In this document: positions 23,531 through 33,400 of the stretch, one piece after another
Position numbering within the stretch: position 1 is the stretch's first letter
Layout: every line of letters starts with the position of its first letter
Assembly: GCA_030247855.1 (NCBI GenBank)
Contig: JAPDRN010000084.1
Coordinates: 1-64,000 of the forward strand
Source of the DNA: Knufia peltigerae
Taxonomy: Eukaryota; Ascomycota; Eurotiomycetes; Chaetothyriales; Trichomeriaceae
Length of the DNA stretch: 64,000 nt
Direction of reading: 5' to 3'
Made by a program: the position numbers and the translations under genes
Notes under the pieces: model-generated
What the model saw: the letters and a program-made list of their open reading frames with translations, nothing else
The model's database searches: none
Told to the model about the DNA's origin: nothing

Positions 23531-25723
23531 ATGCTGAAGATCATTTGCCTGACCGCTGCCCTGGGGGCAGCGCTGGGGACGACCGCGCACGCGGCCGACC
23601 TGACATTCGACGGCCGCCAGGCGCGCGCCGAAGCCGCTGCCAAGGGCAGCTTCATCCTGCATGCGCCCAAGCGCGAGGTGCGCATCGCCGCCGCGCCCAT
23701 GCGCAGCCAGACCGGCAGCGTGATGTTCGACGCACTGTTCGCATTGGCCCAGCAGGAAATGGACCAGGACCGGGTGGATGCCATCCGCGATCCGGCCTTC
23801 GATGAAGGCCGCCCGGTACCGTGCGAGTGCTTCCAGACCGGCGCGCGCTGGCCGTACGTGTGGACGCGCGACGTCAGCTTTGCTGCCGACCTGGCGCTGG
23901 CCAAGCTGGACCCGAAGCGCACCCGGCAGTCGCTGCAGTTCAAGTTGTCGGCGGCGCGCGACGGGCATACGCCGGGCCTGTTCGTGGCCCAGGACACCGG
24001 CTCCGGTGGCAGCTGGCCGATCAGCAGCGACCGCGTGGTGTGGTTCCTGGCCGCACGCCACCTGCTGGATGATCCGGCGTTTGCCGAGCAGGTCTGGCAG
24101 GCGCTGCAGGGCACGCTGGCGCAGGATCGAGCGATGGTGTTCGACGCGCAGATGGGCCTGTATCGCGGCGAGACCTCGTTCCTCGACTGGCGCGAGCAGA
24201 CCTATCCGGACTGGACACGCGAGGACGTGCGCTTCATCGGCGATTCCTATGCGCTGTCCACCAACGTGCTGCACTACCAGGCGCTGCGCCTGGCGCAGCA
24301 GATGGCCGCGCAGCTCGGCGACGAACGCAGCGAGCAGTACAAGGCCTGGGCCGACGCATTGGCGGTGCAGATCGACGCGCGCTTCTGGCGCGAAGACATG
24401 GGCCAGTACATGAGTTACATCGGCGAAGCGGCGCACCCGGTGCCGTACGCCAAGATCGATCTGCTCGGTCTGTCGCTGGGCATCCTCGCCGACGTGCTGC
24501 CTGCTGAGCGTGCGCGTCGGGCGCTGGCGGGCTATCCGATGGGCGCTGCTGGCAGCCCGGTGGTGTGGCCGCAGGAGGCGCAGCAGCCGATCTACCACAA
24601 CCGCGCGATCTGGCCGTTCGTCAGCGCCTACTCGCTGCGCGCGGCGCGCAAGGTGGACGACGCGCCGCGCATCGCCGCCGAGATCCGCTCGTTGATGCGG
24701 GGGGCGGCATTGGCCGGCTCCAACATGGAAAACTACGAGCTGGTGACCCAGGCCGTGCACGTGGACGAAGGTGCCTTGAGCGGCCCGGTGGTCAACTCAG
24801 AGCGCCAGTTGTGGTCGGTGGCCGGCTATCTGTCGATGGTGATCGAGGGTGTGTTCGGCGTGCAGGACGATGGTCGGGTGCAGCCCAAGCTGCCGGCCGA
24901 GCTGGTGCCGGAGCTGTTCGGGAAGCAGAAGCGGATCAGTCTGGAGTCGGGCGGAAAGCGCTATGTGCTGGAGCGCCCGAAGCAGGTGGGTGCTGGCTTG
25001 CTGGTCGCGGGAAAGACGCGCACGCGTGGTGCCACGACGACCGTGCAGCTGGTCGCCGCGCCGGCAGCGGCGAGCCATGATGTGCTGCCCGCCGATGCCA
25101 ATGCACGAGCACCGGCCACACCGCTGGCGCCGCAGGTAAAGCGTAGTGGCAAGGGCTGGACCGTCGCAGTCGCCGCCGGACAGGTGCTTTGGCAGGACGG
25201 TGTCGCGGCCTCGGCCAGCAAGGGCCAGGTGCGCGTCGGTGATGATGGCCTGCAGCACTGCCTGAGCCTGACCCGTCGCGAAGGTGTGCTGGAATCACTG
25301 CACAGTCCGATGGTCTGCGTCGGCCCGCAGCAGGTGCTGCGTGGCAGCAGGCAGTGGCAGTTCAACGCCGCCAAGGCGGGCCACGTACGCCTGCGCCTGC
25401 AGTACAGCAACCCGAACGGCCCGATCAACACCGGTGTGACCGCGGCGGTGAAGCAGCTGGCCGTGCAGTGCAAGGGCCAGGCGCCGCAGCGGCACACGGT
25501 AACGCTGCCGCACAGCGTGGCGGCGCAGGACTCGACCGCCGCAACCTTCGCGGTGCACAAGGGGCGCTGCACGGTGACCCTGCAAGAGGGCTTCAACATG
25601 AGCGCGCTGCAGCACTTCGCGCACTACACCGGCGGCAAGGGCGGGCGCGACGGCGTGCTCAACCAGGCCCAGGTACAGGCGCTGAAGGTCGCGCCGGTGG
25701 CGGCAGCAGAGGACGCACGATGA
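23531..25723 (+). CDS. Six-hairpin-type glycosidase, exported
   Basis: This 730-residue protein has a signal peptide (MLKIICLTAALGAALGTTAHAA) and a central alpha-helical region typical of six-hairpin (alpha/alpha)6 glycosidases. Landmarks are FQTGARWPYVWTRDVSFAADLALA, GSWPISSDRVVWFLAARHLL, RGETSFLDWREQTYPDW, QQPIYHNRAIWPFVSAYSL and SGPVVNSERQLWSVAGYLSM. A beta-rich C-terminal domain (about 480-730) could bind sugar. I cannot place it in a named GH family with confidence; GH15- or GH63-like relatives act on alpha-glucosides, which fits the locus. It leads an operon: its stop overlaps the MFS start (ATGA). I chose the ATG at 23531 because the signal peptide begins there. Confidence 0.75.
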   Translation: MLKIICLTAALGAALGTTAHAADLTFDGRQARAEAAAKGSFILHAPKREVRIAAAPMRSQTGSVMFDALFALAQQEMDQDRVDAIRDPAFDEGRPVPCECFQTGARWPYVWTRDVSFAADLALAKLDPKRTRQSLQFKLSAARDGHTPGLFVAQDTGSGGSWPISSDRVVWFLAARHLLDDPAFAEQVWQALQGTLAQDRAMVFDAQMGLYRGETSFLDWREQTYPDWTREDVRFIGDSYALSTNVLHYQALRLAQQMAAQLGDERSEQYKAWADALAVQIDARFWREDMGQYMSYIGEAAHPVPYAKIDLLGLSLGILADVLPAERARRALAGYPMGAAGSPVVWPQEAQQPIYHNRAIWPFVSAYSLRAARKVDDAPRIAAEIRSLMRGAALAGSNMENYELVTQAVHVDEGALSGPVVNSERQLWSVAGYLSMVIEGVFGVQDDGRVQPKLPAELVPELFGKQKRISLESGGKRYVLERPKQVGAGLLVAGKTRTRGATTTVQLVAAPAAASHDVLPADANARAPATPLAPQVKRSGKGWTVAVAAGQVLWQDGVAASASKGQVRVGDDGLQHCLSLTRREGVLESLHSPMVCVGPQQVLRGSRQWQFNAAKAGHVRLRLQYSNPNGPINTGVTAAVKQLAVQCKGQAPQRHTVTLPHSVAAQDSTAATFAVHKGRCTVTLQEGFNMSALQHFAHYTGGKGGRDGVLNQAQVQALKVAPVAAAEDAR

Positions 25724-27207
25724 GTCGTCCTGCAAAGCCGCAGTTGTCGTTCTGGCAGATCTGGAACATGTGCTTCGGCTTCCTTGGCATCCAGTTCGGT
25801 TTTGCCCTGCAGAACGCCAACGCCAGCCGCATCTTCGAAACGCTGGGCGCGGATATGGAAGCGGTGCCGGGGCTGTGGATCGCCGCACCGCTGACCGGCC
25901 TGCTGGTGCAGCCGGTGATCGGCTACCTGTCCGACCGCACCTGGACACGCTGGGGACGGCGCCGCCCGTTCTTCATGATCGGCGCGGTGCTGACCACGCT
26001 GGCCCTGCTGGTGATGCCGAACTCGCCGACGCTGTGGATCGCCGCCGGCACGCTGTGGGTGCTGGATGCCTCGATCAACGTGTCGATGGAGCCATTCCGC
26101 GCCTTCGTCGGCGACCAGCTGGCACCGCGGCAGCGCCCGGCCGGCTATGCGATGCAGAGCTTCTTCATCGGCGTCGGCGCGATCGTTGCCAGCTTCCTGC
26201 CTTTCATCCTGGCCCACTTCGGCGTTGCCAACACGGCAGCGGCGGGCGAGGTGCCCGATACCGTGCGCTATGCGTTCTACTTCGGCGCGGTGGTGCTGCT
26301 GGCGGCGATCACCTGGACGGTGGTCAGTACACGTGAGTACTCGCCCGACGAACTGGCCAGTTTCGATGACGCCGAACCACCGGCGCACCACGCCGGCACT
26401 GCGGTCACCGGCCCTGCGCCATGCGCGCAGGTTGCGCTGTGGCTGGGGCTCGGCGTGCTGCTGGCGGCGCTGATCGCGTGGCGCCAGGGCGACAAGATGC
26501 TGTACGTGCTGGCCGGCCTGTGCGCGGGCTACGGCGCACTGCTGGCGGCGGCGCGGGTACTGCCAGGCACGCACATGCTGGCCGCCATCGTCGGTGACCT
26601 GCGCGCGATGCCGATCACCATGCGACGGCTGGCCTGGGTGCAGTTCTTCTCGTGGTTCGCACTGTTCGCGATGTGGATCTTCACCACGCGCGCGGTGGCT
26701 GGCATGCACTTCGGTTCCACCGATGTCGAGTCGGAGGCCTACAACGAGGGCGCCAACTGGGTGGGCGTACTGTTTGGTGCCTACAACGGCTTCGCCGCAC
26801 TGGCCGCGCTGCTGATCCCGCCGATGGTGCGGGCGATCGGCCTGCGTTGGAGCCATCTGGTCAACCTGTGGCTGGGCGGGGTAGGGCTGATCTCGATGAT
26901 GTTCATCGACGATCCGCAGTGGCTGTTGCTGTCGATGGTCGGCGTGGGTTTTGCCTGGGCCTCGATCCTGTCGTTGCCCTATGCGCTGCTGTCGGACAGC
27001 GTGCCGGCGGCGAAGATGGGTGTGTACATGGGCATCTTCAATTTCTTCATCGTGATCCCGCAGCTGGTCGCGGCCAGCGCGCTCGGTTTCGCCCTGCGCG
27101 CATGGCTGGGAGGCCAACCGATGCATGTACTGGTACTGGGTGGCTGCAGTCTGCTGATTGCCGGTCTGTGCGTGTTGCGGGTTCCGTCCCGTCCGGAGGT
27201 GGTGTGA
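25720..27207 (+). CDS. SLC45-type MFS sugar permease (probable maltose/maltodextrin uptake)
   Basis: This 495-residue inner-membrane protein has 12 predicted transmembrane helices. MFS landmarks are QPVIGYLSDRTWTRWGRRRPFFMIGA after helix 2 (the D-R-x-GRRR loop) and FVGDQLAPRQRPAGYAMQS. It belongs to the GPH/SLC45-like group, whose bacterial members in sugar loci import sucrose or maltose with protons. It is translationally coupled on both sides: its ATG overlaps the glycosidase stop, and its TGA overlaps the next ATG. It should bring maltose or short maltodextrins across the inner membrane for the cytosolic GH13 enzyme. Confidence 0.9.
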   Translation: MSRPAKPQLSFWQIWNMCFGFLGIQFGFALQNANASRIFETLGADMEAVPGLWIAAPLTGLLVQPVIGYLSDRTWTRWGRRRPFFMIGAVLTTLALLVMPNSPTLWIAAGTLWVLDASINVSMEPFRAFVGDQLAPRQRPAGYAMQSFFIGVGAIVASFLPFILAHFGVANTAAAGEVPDTVRYAFYFGAVVLLAAITWTVVSTREYSPDELASFDDAEPPAHHAGTAVTGPAPCAQVALWLGLGVLLAALIAWRQGDKMLYVLAGLCAGYGALLAAARVLPGTHMLAAIVGDLRAMPITMRRLAWVQFFSWFALFAMWIFTTRAVAGMHFGSTDVESEAYNEGANWVGVLFGAYNGFAALAALLIPPMVRAIGLRWSHLVNLWLGGVGLISMMFIDDPQWLLLSMVGVGFAWASILSLPYALLSDSVPAAKMGVYMGIFNFFIVIPQLVAASALGFALRAWLGGQPMHVLVLGGCSLLIAGLCVLRVPSRPEVV

Positions 27208-28925
27208 TGCGTGGTGCGCTGTCTGTTGCTGTATCCCTTGTGCTGTTCGCTGGTCATGCTGCGGCTGCGCCACGTCCTGTCTATGTCGGTACCACCGAAC
27301 CGTTCGCCAGCGATGCGGTGTATTTCGTGGTCACCGACCGCTTCGTCAACGGCGATCCGTCCAACGACCATCGCGACCAGGGCGGCAAGCACCGTACGTT
27401 CGATATCCCGGTGCCATGCCCGGACAAGGTGGACGGCAACATCGGCTATCTCGGTGGTGATTTCCGTGGCGTGCTCGACAACGCCGGCTACATCCGCAAC
27501 CTCGGTTTCGGCGCGGTGTGGATCACGCCCATCGTCGACAACCCGGATGAAGCCTTCACCGGCAGCAAACCGATCAGCTGCACCAGCACCCTGACCGACC
27601 GCGGCAAGACCGGCTACCACGGCTACTGGGGCATCAACTTCTACAAACTGGACGAGCACCTGCCGAGCAGGGACCTGGACTTTGCCGGGTTGACCAAGGG
27701 CCTGCACGGCGCCGGCCTGAAGGTGGTGCTGGACATCGTCGGCAACCACGGATCGCCGGCATGGACCATGCCGAAGCGGCAGCCGCAGTTCGGCCAGATC
27801 TTCGACAAGGACGGCACGCTGATTGCCGACCACCAGAACCTGCCGCCACAGAAGCTGGACCCGAAGCACACTCCGCTGCACGCGTTCTACAACAACATCG
27901 GCCCGGTCGACAGCAAGGACGGCTCGATCTTCGATGGCAACCTGGCCGAGTTGAGCGACTTCAACCAGGACAACCCGGCAGTGATGGACTACCTGGTCGG
28001 GGCCTACCTGCAGTGGACCGCGCAGGGCGTGGATGCGCTGCGCATCGATACCATCGGCTGGCTGCCGCACCCGTGGTGGCACGAGTTCGTCAACCGCATC
28101 CGCGCGCAGCACCCGGGCATGTTCATGTTCGGCGAAGCGTTCGACTACAACGCCGCCAGCATCGCCGAACACACCTGGCCGGCCAACGCCAATGTCAGTG
28201 TGCTCGACTTCCCGCTGCGCGGCGCGCTGGAGCAGACCTTCGGCACGGCCGGCAAGGGTTTTGAAACCCTGGCTGAGCCGCTGCACCTGACTGCTGGCCC
28301 GTACGCCAACCCGTACGAGCTGATGAGCTTCTACGACAACCATGACATGCCGCGTCTGCAGGCCAGCGACAACGGCTTCATCGATGCGCACAACTGGCTG
28401 TTCACCGCACGTGGCATTCCGGTGGTCTATTACGGATCGGAAACCGGCTTCATGCGCGGCCGTGCGGAACATGCCGGCAACCGCGCCTACTTCGGCCAGC
28501 CACGGGTGGATGCTGCCCCGCAGAGCCCGATCTTCGCGCCGCTGCAACACATCGCCAAGCTGCGTGAGGCCACGCCGGCGCTGCAGCGCGGCCTGCAGGT
28601 GAACGAACGTCTGCAGGGCGATGAGGCGGTGTTCTTCCGCGTGCTGCAGCACGCCGACGTGGCGCAGACCGCGCTGGTGCTGTTGAACAAGGGTGATGCC
28701 GCGAAGACATTCAACGTGGACCGCTACCTGCAGGCCGGCATCTGGCGTGACGCGCTGGACGGTGGCGAGGTGAAAGTATCGGGGGCGCTGAAGGCGGAGG
28801 TGCCTGCGCACGGGGTAAAGGTGTTCGTACTGGATGCGGACGTGAAGCAGCCGGCCCTGCAGGCCGAACTGGACAAGGCGGTGGCCGACCAGCAGTCTCG
28901 CGACCAGCGGCTTCGGAAACGGTAG
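27207..28925 (+). CDS. Exported GH13 alpha-amylase / cyclomaltodextrin glucanotransferase-like enzyme
   Basis: This 572-residue GH13 enzyme has a signal peptide (MRGALSVAVSLVLFAGHAAAA). Catalytic residues: Asp281 in DALRIDTIGW, Glu310 in MFMFGEAFDY and Asp380 in YDNHDMPR. VVTDRFVNGDPSNDH, TPIVDN and LDIVGNHGSP are Ca2+-site regions as in CGTases and related amylases. It is shorter than true CGTases (about 690) and lacks their C-terminal starch-binding domains, so amylase or maltodextrin-trimming activity is more likely. It is the last gene of the glycosidase operon, and its TAG stop is the GTAG of a SMAG repeat. Confidence 0.88.
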   Translation: MRGALSVAVSLVLFAGHAAAAPRPVYVGTTEPFASDAVYFVVTDRFVNGDPSNDHRDQGGKHRTFDIPVPCPDKVDGNIGYLGGDFRGVLDNAGYIRNLGFGAVWITPIVDNPDEAFTGSKPISCTSTLTDRGKTGYHGYWGINFYKLDEHLPSRDLDFAGLTKGLHGAGLKVVLDIVGNHGSPAWTMPKRQPQFGQIFDKDGTLIADHQNLPPQKLDPKHTPLHAFYNNIGPVDSKDGSIFDGNLAELSDFNQDNPAVMDYLVGAYLQWTAQGVDALRIDTIGWLPHPWWHEFVNRIRAQHPGMFMFGEAFDYNAASIAEHTWPANANVSVLDFPLRGALEQTFGTAGKGFETLAEPLHLTAGPYANPYELMSFYDNHDMPRLQASDNGFIDAHNWLFTARGIPVVYYGSETGFMRGRAEHAGNRAYFGQPRVDAAPQSPIFAPLQHIAKLREATPALQRGLQVNERLQGDEAVFFRVLQHADVAQTALVLLNKGDAAKTFNVDRYLQAGIWRDALDGGEVKVSGALKAEVPAHGVKVFVLDADVKQPALQAELDKAVADQQSRDQRLRKR

Positions 28926-28992
28926 TGCCGGCCGCTGGCCGGCAGCTCCAGATCACTGGCACATGCGGCTGCCGGCCAGCGGCCGGCACTAC
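28922..28992. repeat. SMAG/REP-type repeat pair; supplies the amylase stop codon
   Basis: GTAGTGCCGGCCGCTGGCCG begins at 28922 and the inverted partner ends GGCACTAC at 28992. TAG at 28923-28925 is the stop of the preceding gene. Confidence 0.85.
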
Positions 28993-29047
28993 CGGGGTTG
29001 ATCGCATCCGGCACAATAGGCACCCCTGATGCCGCGCCCGCACTGCC

Positions 29048-29434
29048 ATGACCGACCTTGCCCCGCAGACCCCGATCGAAACCCTGCTCAAGGCCGCGAT
29101 GGACGGAACAGTGCCGATCCGCGCGTTCATGGAGGCCTTCGTCGCCTCCGAGGTGGTGCTGCTGACTGGCAGCCTGGTCACCCCCGATGGCAGCGGCTTC
29201 GATCCGCTGCTGTTCGACAAGCAGGGCACCCTGCACGTGGCCGTGTTTACCGATCCTGCGCGGGTGGGCATCTACAGCCAGCAGGCCGAGCATCAGGTCC
29301 GCTGGCTGATGCTGGACGTGCTGCGTCGCGTGCCGGGCGGTTACGGCGTGGTGATCAATCCGGGCACCACGCTCGGCTTCGAGATCTCGCCCAGCGGTGT
29401 GGGCGAGATCCTGAAGGATTTCGCGCAGGGCTGA
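29048..29434 (+). CDS. SseB-family protein
   Basis: This 128-residue protein has the SseB N-terminal domain. It reads IETLLKAAMDGTVPIRAFMEAFVASEVVLLTGS, then FDPLLFDKQGTLHVAVFTDPARVG and a GYGVVINPG segment before the final helix EILKDF. SseB domains occur in small cytosolic proteins of unknown function, including the enhanced serine sensitivity protein. No ribosome site stands out. The gene seems to be transcribed alone. Confidence 0.85.
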   Translation: MTDLAPQTPIETLLKAAMDGTVPIRAFMEAFVASEVVLLTGSLVTPDGSGFDPLLFDKQGTLHVAVFTDPARVGIYSQQAEHQVRWLMLDVLRRVPGGYGVVINPGTTLGFEISPSGVGEILKDFAQG

Positions 29435-29524
29435 CCGTTCTGTAGCGCCAAATCGTCGCTCGTCTGCTTCCAATTGGCGGCCGTACGTGATCCTCTTGCA
29501 CGACATAGGGATCGAGGCTTTGCC

Positions 29525-29989
29525 ATGGAATTCAGGGTGCTATCCGCTGACGCGCCGGAAAGGCTGCAGCTGGCACAGTGGTACAACGCGCAATGGGGCC
29601 GGGATGCCGGCGTGTCGCTGGAGCAGGAACTGCAGCGGCTCAACCAGCCGCAGGATGCGGAAGGCTTTCCCCACCTGATCACAGCATTCGATGGCGGCCA
29701 GGTGGCAGGCGCGGTGCAGCTCAAGCGCCGGGAGATGCGGGCATTTCCACAGTACGAGCATTGGCTGGGCAGTGTGTTCGTGGCCGACAGTCATCGCGGC
29801 CGCGGCCTGGCCAGCGGATTGGTCGAACAGGCTGCGGCGCAGGCGGTACGGATGGGCGTCTCGCATCTGTATCTGCAGACCGAAGCCCTGGATGGCGGCC
29901 TTTACGCGCGGCTGGGCTGGACGCCCCTGCAGGAAGCCGACAACCACGGCTATCGCGTACTGGTGATGGTACGGGAGCTGGGCGCATGA
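29525..29989 (+). CDS. GNAT-family N-acetyltransferase
   Basis: This 154-residue GNAT protein has the acetyl-CoA binding motif A: LGSVFVADSHRGRGLASGLVEQAAAQA (R/Q-x-x-G-x-A form), followed by LYLQTEALDGGLYARLGWTPL. The substrate is not predictable. The ATG at 29525 begins the family-like MEFRVLSADAPERLQLAQWY. Its stop overlaps the start of a small membrane protein gene (ATGA). Confidence 0.85.
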   Translation: MEFRVLSADAPERLQLAQWYNAQWGRDAGVSLEQELQRLNQPQDAEGFPHLITAFDGGQVAGAVQLKRREMRAFPQYEHWLGSVFVADSHRGRGLASGLVEQAAAQAVRMGVSHLYLQTEALDGGLYARLGWTPLQEADNHGYRVLVMVRELGA

Positions 29990-30291
29990 CCGCCGCTTCG
30001 GAACACCATTCCCGTCTCGCTCTGGCCTTCCTGATCGGCGCCATCGTCGCAGCACTCATCGCCATGCCGCTGTTGCGTGCAGTCGGTTTCGTGCAGTGGC
30101 CGGTGTTCGTCATCGCCTGGCTGATCAACCTGGGGGCGGCCTGGCATCTGGGGCAGTGGGCGCGGCAGCAGGGCCGTTCAACCTGGGCGTTCGGGCTGCC
30201 GGCAGCGCTCGGTACCGTGGCGTCGATCGTGATCTACGTGCTGCTGGCGGTGCTGGGGCCGAAGGCCGGTTCGCAGAGCCCCGCAGCGTAG
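29986..30291 (+). CDS. Small membrane protein
   Basis: This 101-residue protein has three predicted transmembrane segments: ALAFLIGAIVAALIAMPLL, WPVFVIAWLINLGAAWHL and a third, ALGTVASIVIYVLLAVLG. I do not recognise the family. It is translationally coupled to the GNAT gene by a 4-bp overlap, so it was probably missed by callers that require longer frames. Confidence 0.7.
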   Translation: MTAASEHHSRLALAFLIGAIVAALIAMPLLRAVGFVQWPVFVIAWLINLGAAWHLGQWARQQGRSTWAFGLPAALGTVASIVIYVLLAVLGPKAGSQSPAA

Positions 30292-30317
30292 CTAAGGGCG
30301 TCAACGGGGAAGTGCGG

Positions 30318-30385
30318 CATCCACGCATGGCGTGGATCTACTTCCGCCATCGCATCGTCCGGGCAGATCCACGCCATGCGTGGAC
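30318..30385. repeat. SMAG/REP-type repeat pair (inverted)
   Basis: A unit ending CGTGGATCTAC at 30341 is followed by an inverted unit GCAGATCCACGCCATGCGTG (30363-30385) whose head has changed from GTAG to GCAG. Confidence 0.8.
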
Positions 30386-30431
30386 GCTTCCGCAAACGAT
30401 GCCGGCCCGAAGGCCGGCACCATCACACACA

Positions 30432-33400
30432 CTACATCGTCACCTTGCGCCGGTTGTCCTCGCTCACCCGGTCGATCAGCTTGTTGTACGGATCAAAGCC
30501 CGCCTCATCCGGCCTGGCATCCACCGTCACCGTGATCTTCGGCTCGGCCGTAGTGATGTGGTGTCGCTGCAGGTACAGGACCTTCTGGTCGCGTTCCTTG
30601 CCTGACGCGCCATTGGCGAACACACCGATCTCGACCCAGTCATCCATCGTGCCGGCGGTCTCCTTGCCCTTGCCATCGGCGTACTGCTTGCTGGCATGCA
30701 GGTCCAGAGTCACGTCGTAGCGACCGTCGGCACGCTTGCGCGCGCTGACGGCCAACACCCGGTTGTCGTAGAAGCTCATCTTCTCGAACAGATCGGTTAC
30801 CAGCTGCTGGCGGCCGGCGGGCGTTTCGGCGCGGATGTAGGCCAGCAGCTCCCGCGAGGTGGTGTACGGCGGCTGCTGGTAGCCCTTGTCCTGCAGGAAG
30901 CGCTTCAGGGCACGGTTCAGCGCCTCCTCGCCGATTTCCTCACGCAGGCGGTAGAACACCAGCGAGCCCTTCTGGTAGTGGATGTACTGCTGGTTCTCCA
31001 CACGTTCCAGCGGCAGCTCCTCGATGGCCTCACCTCCGCGCCCGGACAGGTAGCCATCCAGCTCGCGCTTGAGGAACTGGCGCATGTGCTGGCGACCGTA
31101 TTCCTGCTCCATCACCATCAGTGCCGAATACTGCGACAGCGACTCGGACAACACGGTTGCGCCCTGTACGTTGGCGCCGATCACCTGGTGCGCCCACCAC
31201 TGGTGCGCGACTTCGTGGGCGGTCACGTAGAACACATAGTCCACCTTGTCCGGGTCGCGCAGGTCGGCGATGAAGCCGATCGACTCCGAATAGGGAATGG
31301 TGTTGGCGAAGGACTGGGCGAAGCGCTGGTAGCCCGGGAACTCGATGATGCGTACCTGGCGATGCTGGTACGGAGTGAAGTTGGCTTCGTAGTAGGCCAG
31401 CGACTTCTGCACCGCGTCGATCATGCGGTCCACGTTGTAGCCGTGGGCAGGATCGAAATACACCTCGATCGGGATGTCCTTGTAGCTGGCACGGCGAACT
31501 TCCCAGCGTGCCGACAGGTAGGCGTAGAAGTTCAGCATCGGCCGGTCCATCGCATAGCTGAAGCAGCGCCGGCCGTCCGCCGTGGTCTCGTGCTGCAGGT
31601 AGCCCGGCGCCAGCGCCACCTGGTCGGGTGCCGTGCAGATGGTGCTGCGGAAGTCGAGCCAGTCGGCGTCGTTGGTGACGTAGTTGTTCGCGCGTGCGGC
31701 TTCGTCTTCCAGCTTGTGCATGCGCCGTGGCTCGCCGAGGTCACGCTTGCGACGCTCATTGCGGTCGCTGATCTCAACGCCTTCGTTGTAGCCGAAGGAC
31801 GGCAGTACGCGGCTGTTGAAGAAGCTGCCGTTGTCGACGATGTTGCTCGGCGCCTGATCTGCGGTGATGCCATGGGGCTGCTGCACCAGACGGAAATGGA
31901 TGCGGCGCTCTTCGCCCGGCTGCAACGGCGTGGCCAGGCGATAGATGCGGTAGCCAAGGTCGGCGTCGTGCATCGACAGCGTCTGTCCGCCGAGGTCGAC
32001 GGCCATCAGCTGTTTGTCGTCGGCCGTGGCCACGTGCACCTCCTGGATGGGCGCGGCATGGGTGTTGCGGATCGTCCAGTTGGCGTCGATCACCATTGAC
32101 TGGGTCTCGGGATGCAGATCCACCCGGTTGTCCACGGCGATGATGCGCGGTTGCGGCAGGTTGCGGTACTTCGACAGTTCGCGTTCGTAACGGGCCTGCA
32201 GGTCCAGCTGCTGGTCTGGTGAAAGGAAATCGTTGCGGATGTTGGTGCTCCAGTACAGCCAGCCGCCTACCGCGATGAACGCGACGGCGGCCAGCGCTGC
32301 CATCGCGCCGGTCGGGCCACGCAGGCGTCGCCCGGCCAGGGCAAGCCGCTGGCGCAGGCCCTGGCTGACGCCGCGTACCCAGAACGCCGACGCCAGGCAC
32401 ATCAATGCCAGCAGGAACAGCGCCCAGTAGCCCTGGAAGGCCAACTGCCCGCTCAGGAAGTGGCCGTAGCCGTTCATGTCCGAATAGGGGGCGATCGGCC
32501 AGCTGCCGAAGTTGTAGATGTTCTGGGTGTAGTCGAGCATGCCCAGCACGCCCTGGCCGATCATCACCACGATCAGCAGCGCGTAGCCGAAGAACTTGTT
32601 GTTGGTCAGCACCTGCAGTACCAGCGCCAGACCGCCCATCAGCACGTACACCACCGAATCCAGCGCAAGACTGCGCAGGTACAGCAGCGGTTCGAGATGG
32701 GTATAGCCTTTGGCCAGCTGTACTGCCATGGCTGCCAGCGCGCCGGCCGCCTGGAAGCAGGCGATCACCGCCACCAGTGCGACGAACTTGGCCAGCAACG
32801 GCACCCAGTTGGGTACCGGCATCGCATCGTTCACCTCGTTGATGCGTGCACCACGCTCCTTCCACACCAGCTCACCGGCGAAGAACAGCACGATGATGAT
32901 CAGCAGCCAGCTGAAGGCGCCCTGCAGGGCCATGATCATCTGCGAGGTGACCGGCCAGATGGAGGTGCCGTACAGCGTCTGCCGGAACAGCGCGGACGGC
33001 AGGAAATTGGCCAGGCCCAGCACCAGCAGCACGATGAAGGGCACGCTGCGCAGCACGCCGCGTGTATCGAAGCGCACCTGGCGCAGGAACTGCCGCCACG
33101 CGGTGCCTGCACTGAACTCCGGCGTCACCCGCGGCAGCGTGGTCGTTGCCGGTCGCAGCGGCGCGGGATCGGCTGATGCCGCCGCCTGGCCGCGGCCCCA
33201 GCGCCGGCGGCCGCTGCCGCTGCGTTCGGTACGGAACAGGGCGAAGGTGGCTGCGAACAGCGCGGCGGCCACGGTCAGCCACAGCGCCCGGTTGGCCAGC
33301 AGGTAACCGGCCAGTTCCGGAATGCCGCTGTTGCGCTCTTCGGTGGACCAGTAGCGGATGGTGCGCGACAGCGCACGCATGCCCAATGGCTCGGTCAGCA

